Assembly (NCBI GenBank): GCA_031769625.1
Contig: JAUIMM010002007.1
Span: 248,001-312,000, forward strand
Direction of reading: 5' to 3'
DNA from: Taudactylus pleione
Taxonomy: Eukaryota > Chordata > Amphibia > Anura > Myobatrachidae
DNA length: 64,000 bases
Part shown: positions 24,493 through 32,387 of the stretch, in pieces
How positions within the stretch are numbered: position 1 is the first letter of the stretch
Layout of the letters: each line of letters begins with the position of its first letter
Made by a program: the position numbers and the translations under genes
Notes under the pieces: generated by a model
Seen by the model: only the letters and a program-made list of their open reading frames with translations
Databases searched by the model: none
What the model was told of the DNA's origin: nothing

Positions 24493-25200
24493 TGCGGTGA
24501 CAGAAGTTGATTTTGGTGCTTTATTTTGACACAGAACCCTCCAGAAAGATATTTACCCATATGAAAAATTCTGTACGCCCCGGACCTTAAAAATCGGCCA
24601 AAATTTTTTTCTTCACAAATCCCCAAATTCTGCTGAAAACTTTCAGAAAACCTTAAAAAAGATTTGCTGCGGTGACAGAAGTTGATTTTGGTGCTTAATT
24701 TTGACATAGAACCATCCAGAAAGATATTTACCCATATGAAAAATTCTGTAAGCCCTGGACCTTAAAAATCGGCCAAAATTATTTTCTTCAAAAATCCCCA
24801 AATTCTGCTTAAAACTTTCAGTAAACCTTAAAAAAGATTTGCTGCGGTGACAAAAGTTGATTTTGGTGCTTAATTTTGACACTGAACCCTCCAGAAAGAT
24901 ATTTACCCGTATGAAAAAATCTGTAAGCCCCGGATCTTAAAAATCGGCCAAAAATCTTTTTCTTCAAAAATCCCCAAATTCTGCTTAAAACTTTCAGTAA
25001 ACCTTAAAAAAGATTTGGTGCGGTGACAGAAGTTGATTTTGGTGCTTAATTTTGACACAGAACCCTCCAGAAAGATATTTACCCGTATGAAAAATTCTGT
25101 AAGCCCCGGACCTTAAAAATCGGCCAAAAATTTTTTTCTTCAAAAATCCCCAAATTCTGCTGAAAACTTTTAGAAAACCTTAAAAAAGATTTGCTGCGGT

Positions 25201-25207
25201 GACAGAA
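25201..25207. repeat. Target-site duplication of LINE copy 2, 3' side (GACAGAA)
   Basis: The monomer at 25025-25200 ends normally with TGCTGCGGT. The next one starts GACAGAA and breaks off into the LINE 3' end (TATGCTTC). The same seven bases recur at 32381-32387, where the monomer continues as GTTGATTTTGG. Extension on either side mismatches (T against A, T against G), so the duplication is 7 bp. Confidence 0.9.
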
Positions 25208-25710
25208 TATGCTTCTTTATTTTAACTTGCAACAAAGATATATATATATACAATAATTACATATATAAAAAATAAATAAATAAATAGATAAAATATATAT
25301 ATACACAAAATCAAATATCAACATAACGATACACAATATTACTCCATATTATGCCTTATAACCAAAAGAAAACTTTACCAATCCTAATAATAAACAACTT
25401 ATCTCCTATGAGAAAAAGTAAGCAAGGATTTTAGAACAACAACTACCTTAACCACTATCTATATATATATATATTTTTTTTTTTTTTTTATATTATATAT
25501 GTATATATACACAGCAAACCATAAAACAATACAAAAACTTTAACTACTATCTATCTTATCTAATCCTATCCATCACCAATACACACCACCTCAGGTAGAT
25601 GTATGTAAAACCTTTTCAACAAAAACCAAAAAATAGAATAAAAAATCTACAGGGAGTGAAAGGACAGAAAAGAAAACCAGCTGAACAAGAAGAAACTTTC
25701 AACCACCCAC
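25208..25710 (-). other. LINE copy 2 3' untranslated region
   Basis: These 503 bp lie between the ORF2 stop and the 3' end. The region is very AT-rich, with TA-dinucleotide and AAAT runs at about 25238-25312 and about 25456-25511, plus a T-run near 25476. In element sense it ends GTTAAAATAAAGAAGCATA. The AATAAA hexamer is at 25216-25221, only 8 nt from the element end, so transcripts using it would probably end in flanking satellite. There is no poly(A) tail and no terminal short repeat. The part of copy 1 that would match lies outside the window. Confidence 0.85.
25238..25312. repeat. AT-rich simple repeats in the LINE 3' region
   Basis: TA-dinucleotide runs and an AAAT-type run lie close together about 30-100 bp from the element's 3' end. 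A second TA run with a T-tract is at about 25456-25511. They are inside the element, not at its terminus, so they are not the usual microsatellite tail. Confidence 0.8.
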
Positions 25711-28700
25711 TCAAGGGGGTTTCAAACGGCCCCACCACTGTGACCATCTGACAGCATCCAGTCTCCCCTTATCCAGATCCATCATCTTTTTCACCTCTTG
25801 CATAATCATACCTACCACCACATCACAGGGGAGGACCTTCCTTCGAATAGATACCTGGCACCGTGCATTCCACGTGTGATACCTAACAGCTAAACTAACT
25901 AAAAAAATTGTGGTCAAATTAAAGTCACCGTATCTTCTGACTACCCCATAAGCCCACTCAGGGTAACTAAGACCCGAAAGGCACGGGATACCAATGGCCT
26001 TTGAAACCTCCTCATAAACCTTTACATTAAAAGGACACTCAAGCAGGAAGTGGTCCATCGTCTCCTCCACCCCTGGACATTCCTCCCGTGGGCAGCCACG
26101 TTCACTGGCACTTCGCCACCTGAGGTTCCCTCCAACATAAAGCCTCCCATGAAAAGTGAGCCAGGCAATATCTTTGAACTTGGGCGGTAACCTTTGTGAA
26201 TTTAACAAAACCAATCCAGCCGAAGCGACATTACCTGGACAGTCCCTCAGTGACAGCGGAACATGAAAGTGGGTGTGCAAAATTCTTCTCTCCAACTCCC
26301 TCCTAGAGAAGTTTTTGACTTCACCCACTCCCACGTCATATCGCTTTATCACCTTCAAGCTCTGGATGACGTAGATCGGGAGGTAACCATGACGAATCCG
26401 GAAACTTCTCACTTGGCCTCCATCTATCCAGAATCTGAGGAAGGGAAACACCCATGGTCTAAATCCCTCTACCCACCGAGGAGGAGTGTCTAAAAACATG
26501 CTCCCAATGTTAAGCTTTAAAAAAGCTGTAACAAAAAAGATCACTGGGTTTACCATGTTCAAACCCCCATCTTTCCTCGGTCTGTAGGTGATACCCCTCT
26601 TCACTATATTGATCCTGTTCTTCCACAACAAGAGGAAGAACAAGGAATTCAATCTGGACCACAAAGATTGTGGCAAAAAGCACACGTAACTGACATACAA
26701 AAAAATCGGGATCAGGTAAGTTTTGCACAAGTCAACCCTTTCCCTCAAAGACAATTTCCATCTTTTCCAACTCTCTACCTTCTTGGTAGCATCTTCCAGC
26801 TTGTTAACCCAATTTAGGGAGGCATAATCTCCATGATCAAATTTGATACCAAGAATTTTAATCTGATCGTTGACCTGAGGGAAGCTGTCCGGAAGAGGAA
26901 AAGGCTCCCCCTCCTCCCCCATCCAGAAAACATCACACTTTTCTCGGTTTACTCTGGAGCACGAAGCCTCAGAGTACTCGCAAATGAGGTGTTCTATGCC
27001 ACGGGCCTCTGCCTGCGAGGACAGAACCACCGTGACATCATCTGCGTAAGCTACCACCCTCAATGCAAACTCCGGACACAGCTGCACCCCCCCTACAGTC
27101 CCACACTCTACCCTCCTAACGAAGGGATCGATTGCAAAGACATACAGGAGGGGGCTCAGGGGACACCCCTGACGAACACCCGAGCCTACACCAAAGGTAG
27201 GGCCCACCCAACCGTTTACCAGTGGAAAGCTTTCAGCCATACGATAGATCGTCTGTAACCAATTAACCACCCTCTCTGGAAGACCATACCATCTCAGTAG
27301 AGCCCAAAGGTACTCATGATTCACTCGGTCAAAAGCTTTAGACTGATCCAATGCCAGTAAGTACTTTCCCCACTTCTCAGCCCTGCACCGCTCAATGGCC
27401 TCCCGGACACCAAGGACAGCACTAAAAGTGCTACGACCCTTCACCATACAGTGCTGAGAAGGAGAAAGCAACAGCTCAGAAAACTCTGAAAGCCTGTTAA
27501 ACAGTACCTTTGCCAAAATCTTCCTGTCTGTATTGAGAAGGGCTATGGGGCGCCAGTTCTCAATACGAGACGAGTCCTTCCCTTTGGACAGCAAAATAAG
27601 CGCAGATAACCTCATGGAAGGAGGGAGGACTCCCTCATCCAGGCTCTCATTAAAAACTTCCACAAGGCGGGGAATCAGGAGGTCAGCAAAGGTCTTATAA
27701 AATTCAGATGTTAAACCATCTGGTCCTGGTGATTTCTTGGGGTTTAAACCCATTATCGCCTTCCTAACTTCCTCTGCGGTTATATCACTTGCCAAGGAGT
27801 CAAGAGAGGCACCCTGAGAACTCAGACCAGGGGTTCCCCTCAGAAATTCCTCCATCCTCTCCCTGATGAGTGGCTGCTCAGACAGAAGATCAGAATAGTA
27901 GGACACAATAACATCCAGAATGCCTTCCTTGTCAGTACGAAGAACACCCTGTCCGTCCACCAGTCCTCTGACATGTTTGGCGTCGACTGACCTCCTACAG
28001 CTCTGGTAGGGATCAGGCGAGTGGTACATACCATAATCCCTTTCCAAAACCAAGGATGCCAATCGGTTATATTGGAACTCTTTCATCTGAGCCTTCACTC
28101 GGGAGATTTCCCCATCATCTCCCTCCTCAGAGATCAGGAAATCCAATTTCCTTCTCAGATTACGGTAGATATTTTGCTTTATCAAGTTTTTCCTAGCTAT
28201 AAGGCCACGGAAAAATTTGCAGGTTCTCTTTTTAATCACCTCCCACCACTCAGACCTACTCCAACCAGCCTCCAGAAGTGTCTCCTGAGATTGAAAGAAG
28301 ACCCTGAAGGACTGCCTAACTCTCTCTTCTTCCAGGAGTTCAGAGTTCAAACGCCACAGACCCCGCCCCTTCTGAGGGGTTTCTGAAGCATTCAAAGTTA
28401 CTGAGAGCAAACCGTGATCGGAAAATTCCACCAACCTCACCCCAAGGGATGAAGTCTTGGAAGTCTCCTTAACAAAAAACCTATCTATCCTAGACCTACG
28501 ACTACCACTAAAGTAGGTGAAACCCGTGAGGTCTGGGGAGTGACGAATATGCACATCCACCAAACCAGCCTGTCTAACCATGCTAACTAAAAAATTGGAA
28601 TCATAGCCCAGGGGTCTCCTTGAGCCTCCCCTGTCTTTTGGCCTAACAACGGTATTAAAATCACCACCAAAGACGACCTGCTGGGCTGTAAAAAGAAAAG

Positions 28701-29088
28701 GTTTTATCTCCATAAAGAGACTTTTCCTATCACCTGGTGTCTGTGGCCCATACACATTAATTAATCTCACATCTTGTCCCTTTATGTTGACATCCAAAAT
28801 CATACATCTACCTGCTTGCAATTCAATAACCTTGTGCACAGTTACCATATCAGAAAAAAGGACTGCCACCCCACCGTATGGCTCGGCCGCAAGAGACCAG
28901 TAAGAAGGACCCCTCCTCCACTCCTGCTTCGCCTTGTGGAGGATATCCAATTTACTAATCCTAGTCTCTTGCAAAAATAAAACATCAACATCAATCGTAT
29001 TGAAAAAATCAAAGGCTATCATACGAGCACATTCGGACAACACGGAAGCCACATTAATCGTGGCACATCGTATAGGATGAGGATCCAT
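25711..29088 (-). CDS. LINE ORF2 protein, copy 2 (1125 aa): AP-type endonuclease plus reverse transcriptase
   Basis: This is the enzyme of target-primed reverse transcription: it nicks DNA and copies the LINE RNA from the nick. The AP/EEP-type endonuclease spans about residues 1-235, with FLQETR near 40, YGPQTPGD, GGDFN at 141-145, SRIDRFF and SDH at 223-225, so the catalytic Glu, Asp, Asn and His are present. The reverse transcriptase follows: WRPIALLNTDRKILAK, motif A LALDQSKAFDRV with Asp581, motif B GVRQGCPLSPLL, and motif C YADD at 681-684. A C-terminal CX4CX8HX4C knuckle (CPREEC to HFLLEC) starts at Cys999. The start is ATG 29086-29088 and the stop TGA at 25711-25713. It is somewhat shorter than human L1 ORF2p (1275 aa), but no core motif is missing. 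No RNase H domain is seen, as expected for L1/Tx1. The endonuclease is the best candidate for determining the satellite target. Confidence 0.95.
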   Translation of the reverse strand: MDPHPIRCATINVASVLSECARMIAFDFFNTIDVDVLFLQETRISKLDILHKAKQEWRRGPSYWSLAAEPYGGVAVLFSDMVTVHKVIELQAGRCMILDVNIKGQDVRLINVYGPQTPGDRKSLFMEIKPFLFTAQQVVFGGDFNTVVRPKDRGGSRRPLGYDSNFLVSMVRQAGLVDVHIRHSPDLTGFTYFSGSRRSRIDRFFVKETSKTSSLGVRLVEFSDHGLLSVTLNASETPQKGRGLWRLNSELLEEERVRQSFRVFFQSQETLLEAGWSRSEWWEVIKKRTCKFFRGLIARKNLIKQNIYRNLRRKLDFLISEEGDDGEISRVKAQMKEFQYNRLASLVLERDYGMYHSPDPYQSCRRSVDAKHVRGLVDGQGVLRTDKEGILDVIVSYYSDLLSEQPLIRERMEEFLRGTPGLSSQGASLDSLASDITAEEVRKAIMGLNPKKSPGPDGLTSEFYKTFADLLIPRLVEVFNESLDEGVLPPSMRLSALILLSKGKDSSRIENWRPIALLNTDRKILAKVLFNRLSEFSELLLSPSQHCMVKGRSTFSAVLGVREAIERCRAEKWGKYLLALDQSKAFDRVNHEYLWALLRWYGLPERVVNWLQTIYRMAESFPLVNGWVGPTFGVGSGVRQGCPLSPLLYVFAIDPFVRRVECGTVGGVQLCPEFALRVVAYADDVTVVLSSQAEARGIEHLICEYSEASCSRVNREKCDVFWMGEEGEPFPLPDSFPQVNDQIKILGIKFDHGDYASLNWVNKLEDATKKVESWKRWKLSLRERVDLCKTYLIPIFLYVSYVCFLPQSLWSRLNSLFFLLLWKNRINIVKRGITYRPRKDGGLNMVNPVIFFVTAFLKLNIGSMFLDTPPRWVEGFRPWVFPFLRFWIDGGQVRSFRIRHGYLPIYVIQSLKVIKRYDVGVGEVKNFSRRELERRILHTHFHVPLSLRDCPGNVASAGLVLLNSQRLPPKFKDIAWLTFHGRLYVGGNLRWRSASERGCPREECPGVEETMDHFLLECPFNVKVYEEVSKAIGIPCLSGLSYPEWAYGVVRRYGDFNLTTIFLVSLAVRYHTWNARCQVSIRRKVLPCDVVVGMIMQEVKKMMDLDKGRLDAVRWSQWWGRLKPP

Positions 29089-29154
29089 GTTTCTAGGTTA
29101 TGGAATATTACAAGACCTTGCTTACTTTTACATACCATCACCAAAAAACAAGTC
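29089..29154 (-). other. 66-nt spacer between LINE ORF1 and ORF2
   Basis: Both copies have this short spacer, with one substitution (1374 C, 29144 A). ORF1 and ORF2 are in different frames. I see no structured element in it. ORF2 translation would need reinitiation or internal entry after the ORF1 stop, as proposed for other two-ORF LINEs. Confidence 0.7.
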
Positions 29155-32100
29155 TTAACACTGCACGCCAGCCCCCTGCGGGCCAGCCACACCACCGCTT
29201 GTGGCATCCCCACCCCCCTCCCTTCCACCCCCAGAGGGTACACCACCCTCCTCAGGGATCCCAGGGTCAGGGGCCTTGGCCACAAACTTTATGACCTGGC
29301 AGTGTACCCCACCACCAGTGCCACTTGGCCCGACCCCCGAGCTCTGGGATGACTCCACATCAGTCTCTTTGACTACCTCCTGCTGAACCGCCACTGTCTC
29401 CTCCATTGCCACCACCTCCTCCTTTCTCCTTTCCACCACCCTTCTTTCCATCGGGGCCAGAGTTTCCTTATTTACCGCCTCTTCCCCCACCTCCGGGATT
29501 GACTCCCTTCTTTTTTTCCCGTCCCGGTGCCTCTCACTTTCTTTAAAAGACCTCTTTGTTTTTCTTTTGTTTTTTTTTGACACCAGATAACACTCTCCAT
29601 CTTTCCTTATGATTTCCTCCTCATCAGAGGAGAAAACATCAAATTTATTTGATAACACCACTTGTGTTTCTGCATCTTTCTCTTTTATCCCCTTCCCTCC
29701 CCGCCTAACCTCCTGAAATGTCTCCTCCATTACCTCCTCCCTACTTTCAACATTTACCACCTCATCCTGCTCTATACCCTCTTCTTCTACCTCATTCACC
29801 ACCTCACTCACCACCACACTACTACCCACCACCTGTTCTAACACCACATTGTGACTGGCTTTCGGACATCTGCTATAAGGGTGCCCCTCCACCCCACACA
29901 AATTGCACCTGACAGTGTGACAATCTCTAGACCAGTGACCCACACCCCCACACAAAGAACACTTCACCACAGTGCACTCGGAACTAACGTGACGGTGATC
30001 ACCACACTTAAAACATGTCCTCGGCTGCCCAGGATAAAAACACTGAACCCTGTCCCTACCTATATAGGCAGCCGAGGGCACATGCACACACCCCCTTTCA
30101 GAATACCTCAACCTAATTCCTACTTCCCACGCCCCTCCCCACACACCCAACACATAACCAGCCTTTGTTACCCCCGATTCAAGATCACAAAATCTCTTAA
30201 GCCAAAAGGCAATATCCTCTGGAGGTAATGATTCATTTCTGACTAGGATCGTAGCTTTGACCCTGTCCTGCCTGGTGACCAGGTTAACCACATACTTCTC
30301 AAATGGGTCCTTGGATCTGCACGCCTGCCACTTCACCCAGAAAACCTGCAGACCCTGGTACGATACAAAGCTCAAGTCATACTCCAGGGTCCGCACTGGG
30401 TGAATGCAGGCGTACAGATCTGCCGCACCGAACCCCAGGCTGAACACCATTTTAAGGAAAGCCTCTCTACTTGGGGCTTCCCCTGGAGCAATCCACTTAA
30501 ATTGAACAAGGTTCCTTCTTTTGCCAACACCTCCAGGCGTAGGTGCAGCATATGACACATTATTTGCTCTTTGTCTAGTAACCACACTGGCATAAGACAG
30601 AACACCCGGAGCTGATTTAGACTGCCTCTCACCTCTCGAGACCATGTCTTTTTCTATTGCAGCGGCAGCCACTCTAGCCCTTTCAGGGACTAGCATTTTA
30701 TCACCATATATAGTTTCAATCACCTTTCTTTGTTCAGCCGAAAGAGTCTCTTTATTCAGTATCGGCATTCCCTGTGCCAATATTGGACGGCTGACTGATA
30801 CAGATGACACCCCTGGCACTTCCTCAGGAGCCTTATCCTGATGGGATTCCCCCTCCATGCCAGCTTCTACCAATACTGCTGCCTGAATCAGCTCAGAATC
30901 CATGGCCTCAGTGCAATCAGGGATAGTAGCTGCCAGTTCCCCCACAGGTACTGTTGCTCCGCCTATAGGGACCAGGGGGACCAGGGTAACAATTTGGGCA
31001 CCCCCACTCCCAATCCCCCCAGTCTCCTTTGCATCATCGCTTACCTTATCAACTGGCTCCCCCTGCACTCTCCGACCAGCATCCGCGGACGGCTGAGCCT
31101 CCACAGCAGCTGAAGACGGAACCTCCTCCTGTTCTGACTTAACCACCTCCATGTCACTCATAGAGGTAGATTCCGATTTGATCATCTTTTTTTTTATTTT
31201 CTTTAAATATTCCAAGCGGTCCTTAGCATTTCCCAAAGAAACGGACAAAGCTGTATTTTCCTCCTTAAAAGACCATCTGTCCCAGGTAGCGCTAACATTT
31301 CTTTTTCTCTTTTTTTTGATTAGCTTGTTGCTCAGCTTCCTAATCTCTTTTTGAAGCTGATCCATGCTCAAAGCAGCATACACGTCATCTTCTTCATCCG
31401 CAGACACTTGGTCCTCCTCCACCGTCTTCTCCCCTTTTGCGGCACCCCCCGCTTCACTGCCAGTGGGGGCCACCATCTCCCCCTGAGTTGTCTCACTCAG
31501 GGGTCCCTCCACTGACAGTTTGGGGAGCACCGCTGGGCTAGGGGTCACCATAACTGCACCTCCAGCACTGATCACCAGATTGCTGCTTTCTGTCATCTCC
31601 ATGTCCTCCGATTCACTGCCAGTGAGGGTCTCCATACCCCCCCGAGTTGCCTCACTCGGGGGTCCCTCTACTGACAGTTTGGAGGCAGAGTCTGCAGCCA
31701 CTATAACCACCTCCGCTGCACCGCTAGCGGGGGCCGCCATTACCCCCCGAGTTGCGTCACTCGGGGGTCCCGCCGCCAGCGGTTTGGAGACTGGCACTCT
31801 GCTGAACTCCACTGGACCCCCCGCTCTCCGAACTGAAAGTCCAGGGGGGTCCAGGACACCTCCTCCGCCCGCCGCCGGGTCCACGAGCACAGCAGCCGCC
31901 TTCCGACTCCCCGGCACGTCCGCCGCTGGTACAGGGAGTCCTCCGCTTGCCGCCGCCGTCCGCTCCATCAGCTCCGGCTGCTTCGGCTGCTCCGTCAGAC
32001 TCCGTCTCCCGGGCAGGCGCGCCAAAGGGACAGGGGGGTCCGGAGCTCCAGCCGCGCACACTTGCGGCCTCCGCGAACCGGCGGGTGGATCCCCGGCCTT

Positions 32101-32211
32101 GCGCTGCAGTCCTCCGGCAGGCAGGTTAGGCGGGTCAGGCGGGTCAGGTGGGACAGGAGCGACAGAACCCCTGCTTGATCCTCCAGCCCGGGGTCTGCCT
32201 CTCTTAGTCAT
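29155..32211 (-). CDS. LINE ORF1 protein, copy 2 (1018 aa, three CCHC zinc knuckles)
   Basis: This is an RNA-binding, probably particle-forming protein. I start it at the ATG 32209-32211 (MTKRGRPRAGG). The open frame extends eight codons further, to a GTG at 32235, but GTG is not a usual eukaryotic start and copy 1 begins at the same ATG. Order: a low-complexity Pro/Ala/Gly-rich region to about residue 170; three GPPSEATRGG-like repeats; a probable coiled coil at about 283-350; an RRM-like region at about 569-720; zinc knuckles CFKCGDHRHVSSEC, CSLCGGVGHWSRDC and CNLCGVEGHPYSRC at about 733-782; an acidic stretch; and a basic run (KKNKRKTKR) near 880. The three-knuckle arrangement is the main reason for placing the element with Tx1-type LINEs. 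Between the first two repeats the sequence (EVVIVAADS) is quite unlike copy 1 (EMGPVSASL). Confidence 0.93.
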   Translation of the reverse strand: MTKRGRPRAGGSSRGSVAPVPPDPPDPPNLPAGGLQRKAGDPPAGSRRPQVCAAGAPDPPVPLARLPGRRSLTEQPKQPELMERTAAASGGLPVPAADVPGSRKAAAVLVDPAAGGGGVLDPPGLSVRRAGGPVEFSRVPVSKPLAAGPPSDATRGVMAAPASGAAEVVIVAADSASKLSVEGPPSEATRGGMETLTGSESEDMEMTESSNLVISAGGAVMVTPSPAVLPKLSVEGPLSETTQGEMVAPTGSEAGGAAKGEKTVEEDQVSADEEDDVYAALSMDQLQKEIRKLSNKLIKKKRKRNVSATWDRWSFKEENTALSVSLGNAKDRLEYLKKIKKKMIKSESTSMSDMEVVKSEQEEVPSSAAVEAQPSADAGRRVQGEPVDKVSDDAKETGGIGSGGAQIVTLVPLVPIGGATVPVGELAATIPDCTEAMDSELIQAAVLVEAGMEGESHQDKAPEEVPGVSSVSVSRPILAQGMPILNKETLSAEQRKVIETIYGDKMLVPERARVAAAAIEKDMVSRGERQSKSAPGVLSYASVVTRQRANNVSYAAPTPGGVGKRRNLVQFKWIAPGEAPSREAFLKMVFSLGFGAADLYACIHPVRTLEYDLSFVSYQGLQVFWVKWQACRSKDPFEKYVVNLVTRQDRVKATILVRNESLPPEDIAFWLKRFCDLESGVTKAGYVLGVWGGAWEVGIRLRYSERGCVHVPSAAYIGRDRVQCFYPGQPRTCFKCGDHRHVSSECTVVKCSLCGGVGHWSRDCHTVRCNLCGVEGHPYSRCPKASHNVVLEQVVGSSVVVSEVVNEVEEEGIEQDEVVNVESREEVMEETFQEVRRGGKGIKEKDAETQVVLSNKFDVFSSDEEEIIRKDGECYLVSKKNKRKTKRSFKESERHRDGKKRRESIPEVGEEAVNKETLAPMERRVVERRKEEVVAMEETVAVQQEVVKETDVESSQSSGVGPSGTGGGVHCQVIKFVAKAPDPGIPEEGGVPSGGGREGGGDATSGGVAGPQGAGVQC

Positions 32212-32380
32212 GGTGCTGAAAGGCAGCAGCACCACAGCAAATCCTCAGCATCACAAACAGCAGGATCAGCAGCGATATCTTCCCCAGGAGGAATCAGCCT
32301 GCCTGGGGAAGCCCTCTCCCTGTCTCAGCAGCTCACCACCTCCTCCTAGGACACTCCTCTCCCAAATGGTATGCTACAGA
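32212..32380 (-). other. LINE copy 2 5' untranslated region
   Basis: This 169-bp leader has the same end point as copy 1. The element's first bases, in element sense, are TCTGTAGCATACC. No clear promoter motif is visible. The last bases before the target duplication (CTACAGA on the plus strand) resemble the target GACAGAA, so the exact 5' junction is uncertain by a few bases. Confidence 0.75.
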
Positions 32381-32387
32381 GACAGAA
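32381..32387. repeat. Target-site duplication of LINE copy 2, 5' side (GACAGAA)
   Basis: This matches 25201-25207 exactly. Satellite continues from here as GTTGATTTTGGTGC, the continuation expected of the interrupted monomer. In copy 1 the matching seven bases are CACAGAA (4611-4617), one substitution away. Confidence 0.9.

Larger units (their letters stand above)
4611..25207. repeat. Satellite array 1: about 117 tandem monomers of about 176 bp
   Basis: This is a head-to-tail array of an AT-rich monomer that begins GACAGAAGTTGATTTTGGTG in the phase used here. Lengths of 175-177 bp recur, mostly from changes in one T-run (7-9 T) and single-base losses. Two main variant groups differ after TTTTGACACAGAA: one has CCCTCCAGAAAGATATTT (176 bp), the other CTCTCAAGAAAGAATTT (175 bp). 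Further variants carry GACAAAAG at the start, CAGTATG for CGTATG, TTCGG for TTCTG, or CCCCGCCCC. Variants recur in fixed orders, giving higher-order repeats. Minus-strand ORFs of 79-80 codons recur throughout because long stretches of that strand lack stops, but 176 is not a multiple of 3, so no frame persists. Nothing else lies in this 20.6 kb. A near-nucleosomal monomer and higher-order structure would suit a centromeric or pericentromeric satellite, which is inference. Confidence 0.97.
25208..32380 (-). mobile_element. Tx1/L1-type LINE, copy 2: complete, 7,173 bp, inserted in satellite
   Basis: This is a full-length non-LTR retrotransposon on the minus strand. In element order it has a 169-bp 5' leader, ORF1 (1018 codons), a 66-bp spacer, ORF2 (1125 codons) and a 503-bp AT-rich 3' region ending GAAGCATA with no A-tail. 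A perfect 7-bp target-site duplication flanks it. All domains needed for target-primed reverse transcription are present and both frames are open. Its position in the monomer is the same as that of copy 1. Many CpG dinucleotides remain in the GC-rich start of ORF1, which together with the open frames points to a recent insertion. It could be an active element, which is inference. Confidence 0.96.

Noticed and set aside
4756..25000. Dozens of minus-strand ORFs of 79-80 codons with similar proteins (MSKLSTKINFC and MKKKIFGRFL types) as a gene family
   Set aside because: Each spans about 1.4 satellite monomers and overlaps its neighbour in another frame. The 176-bp period shifts frame every monomer, and there is no gene structure. 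They follow from few stops on that strand. The same holds for array 2.
32212..32235. Eight-codon N-terminal extension of ORF1 copy 2 (1026 aa)
   Set aside because: The extension begins at GTG, not ATG, and lies in the leader. The ATG at 32209-32211 matches the start of copy 1.
4611..32380. The two LINE copies as one segmental duplication of about 27.8 kb
   Set aside because: The LINE bodies align at that offset, but the satellite to the right of each copy has a different order of monomer variants, so the duplication does not extend beyond the element.
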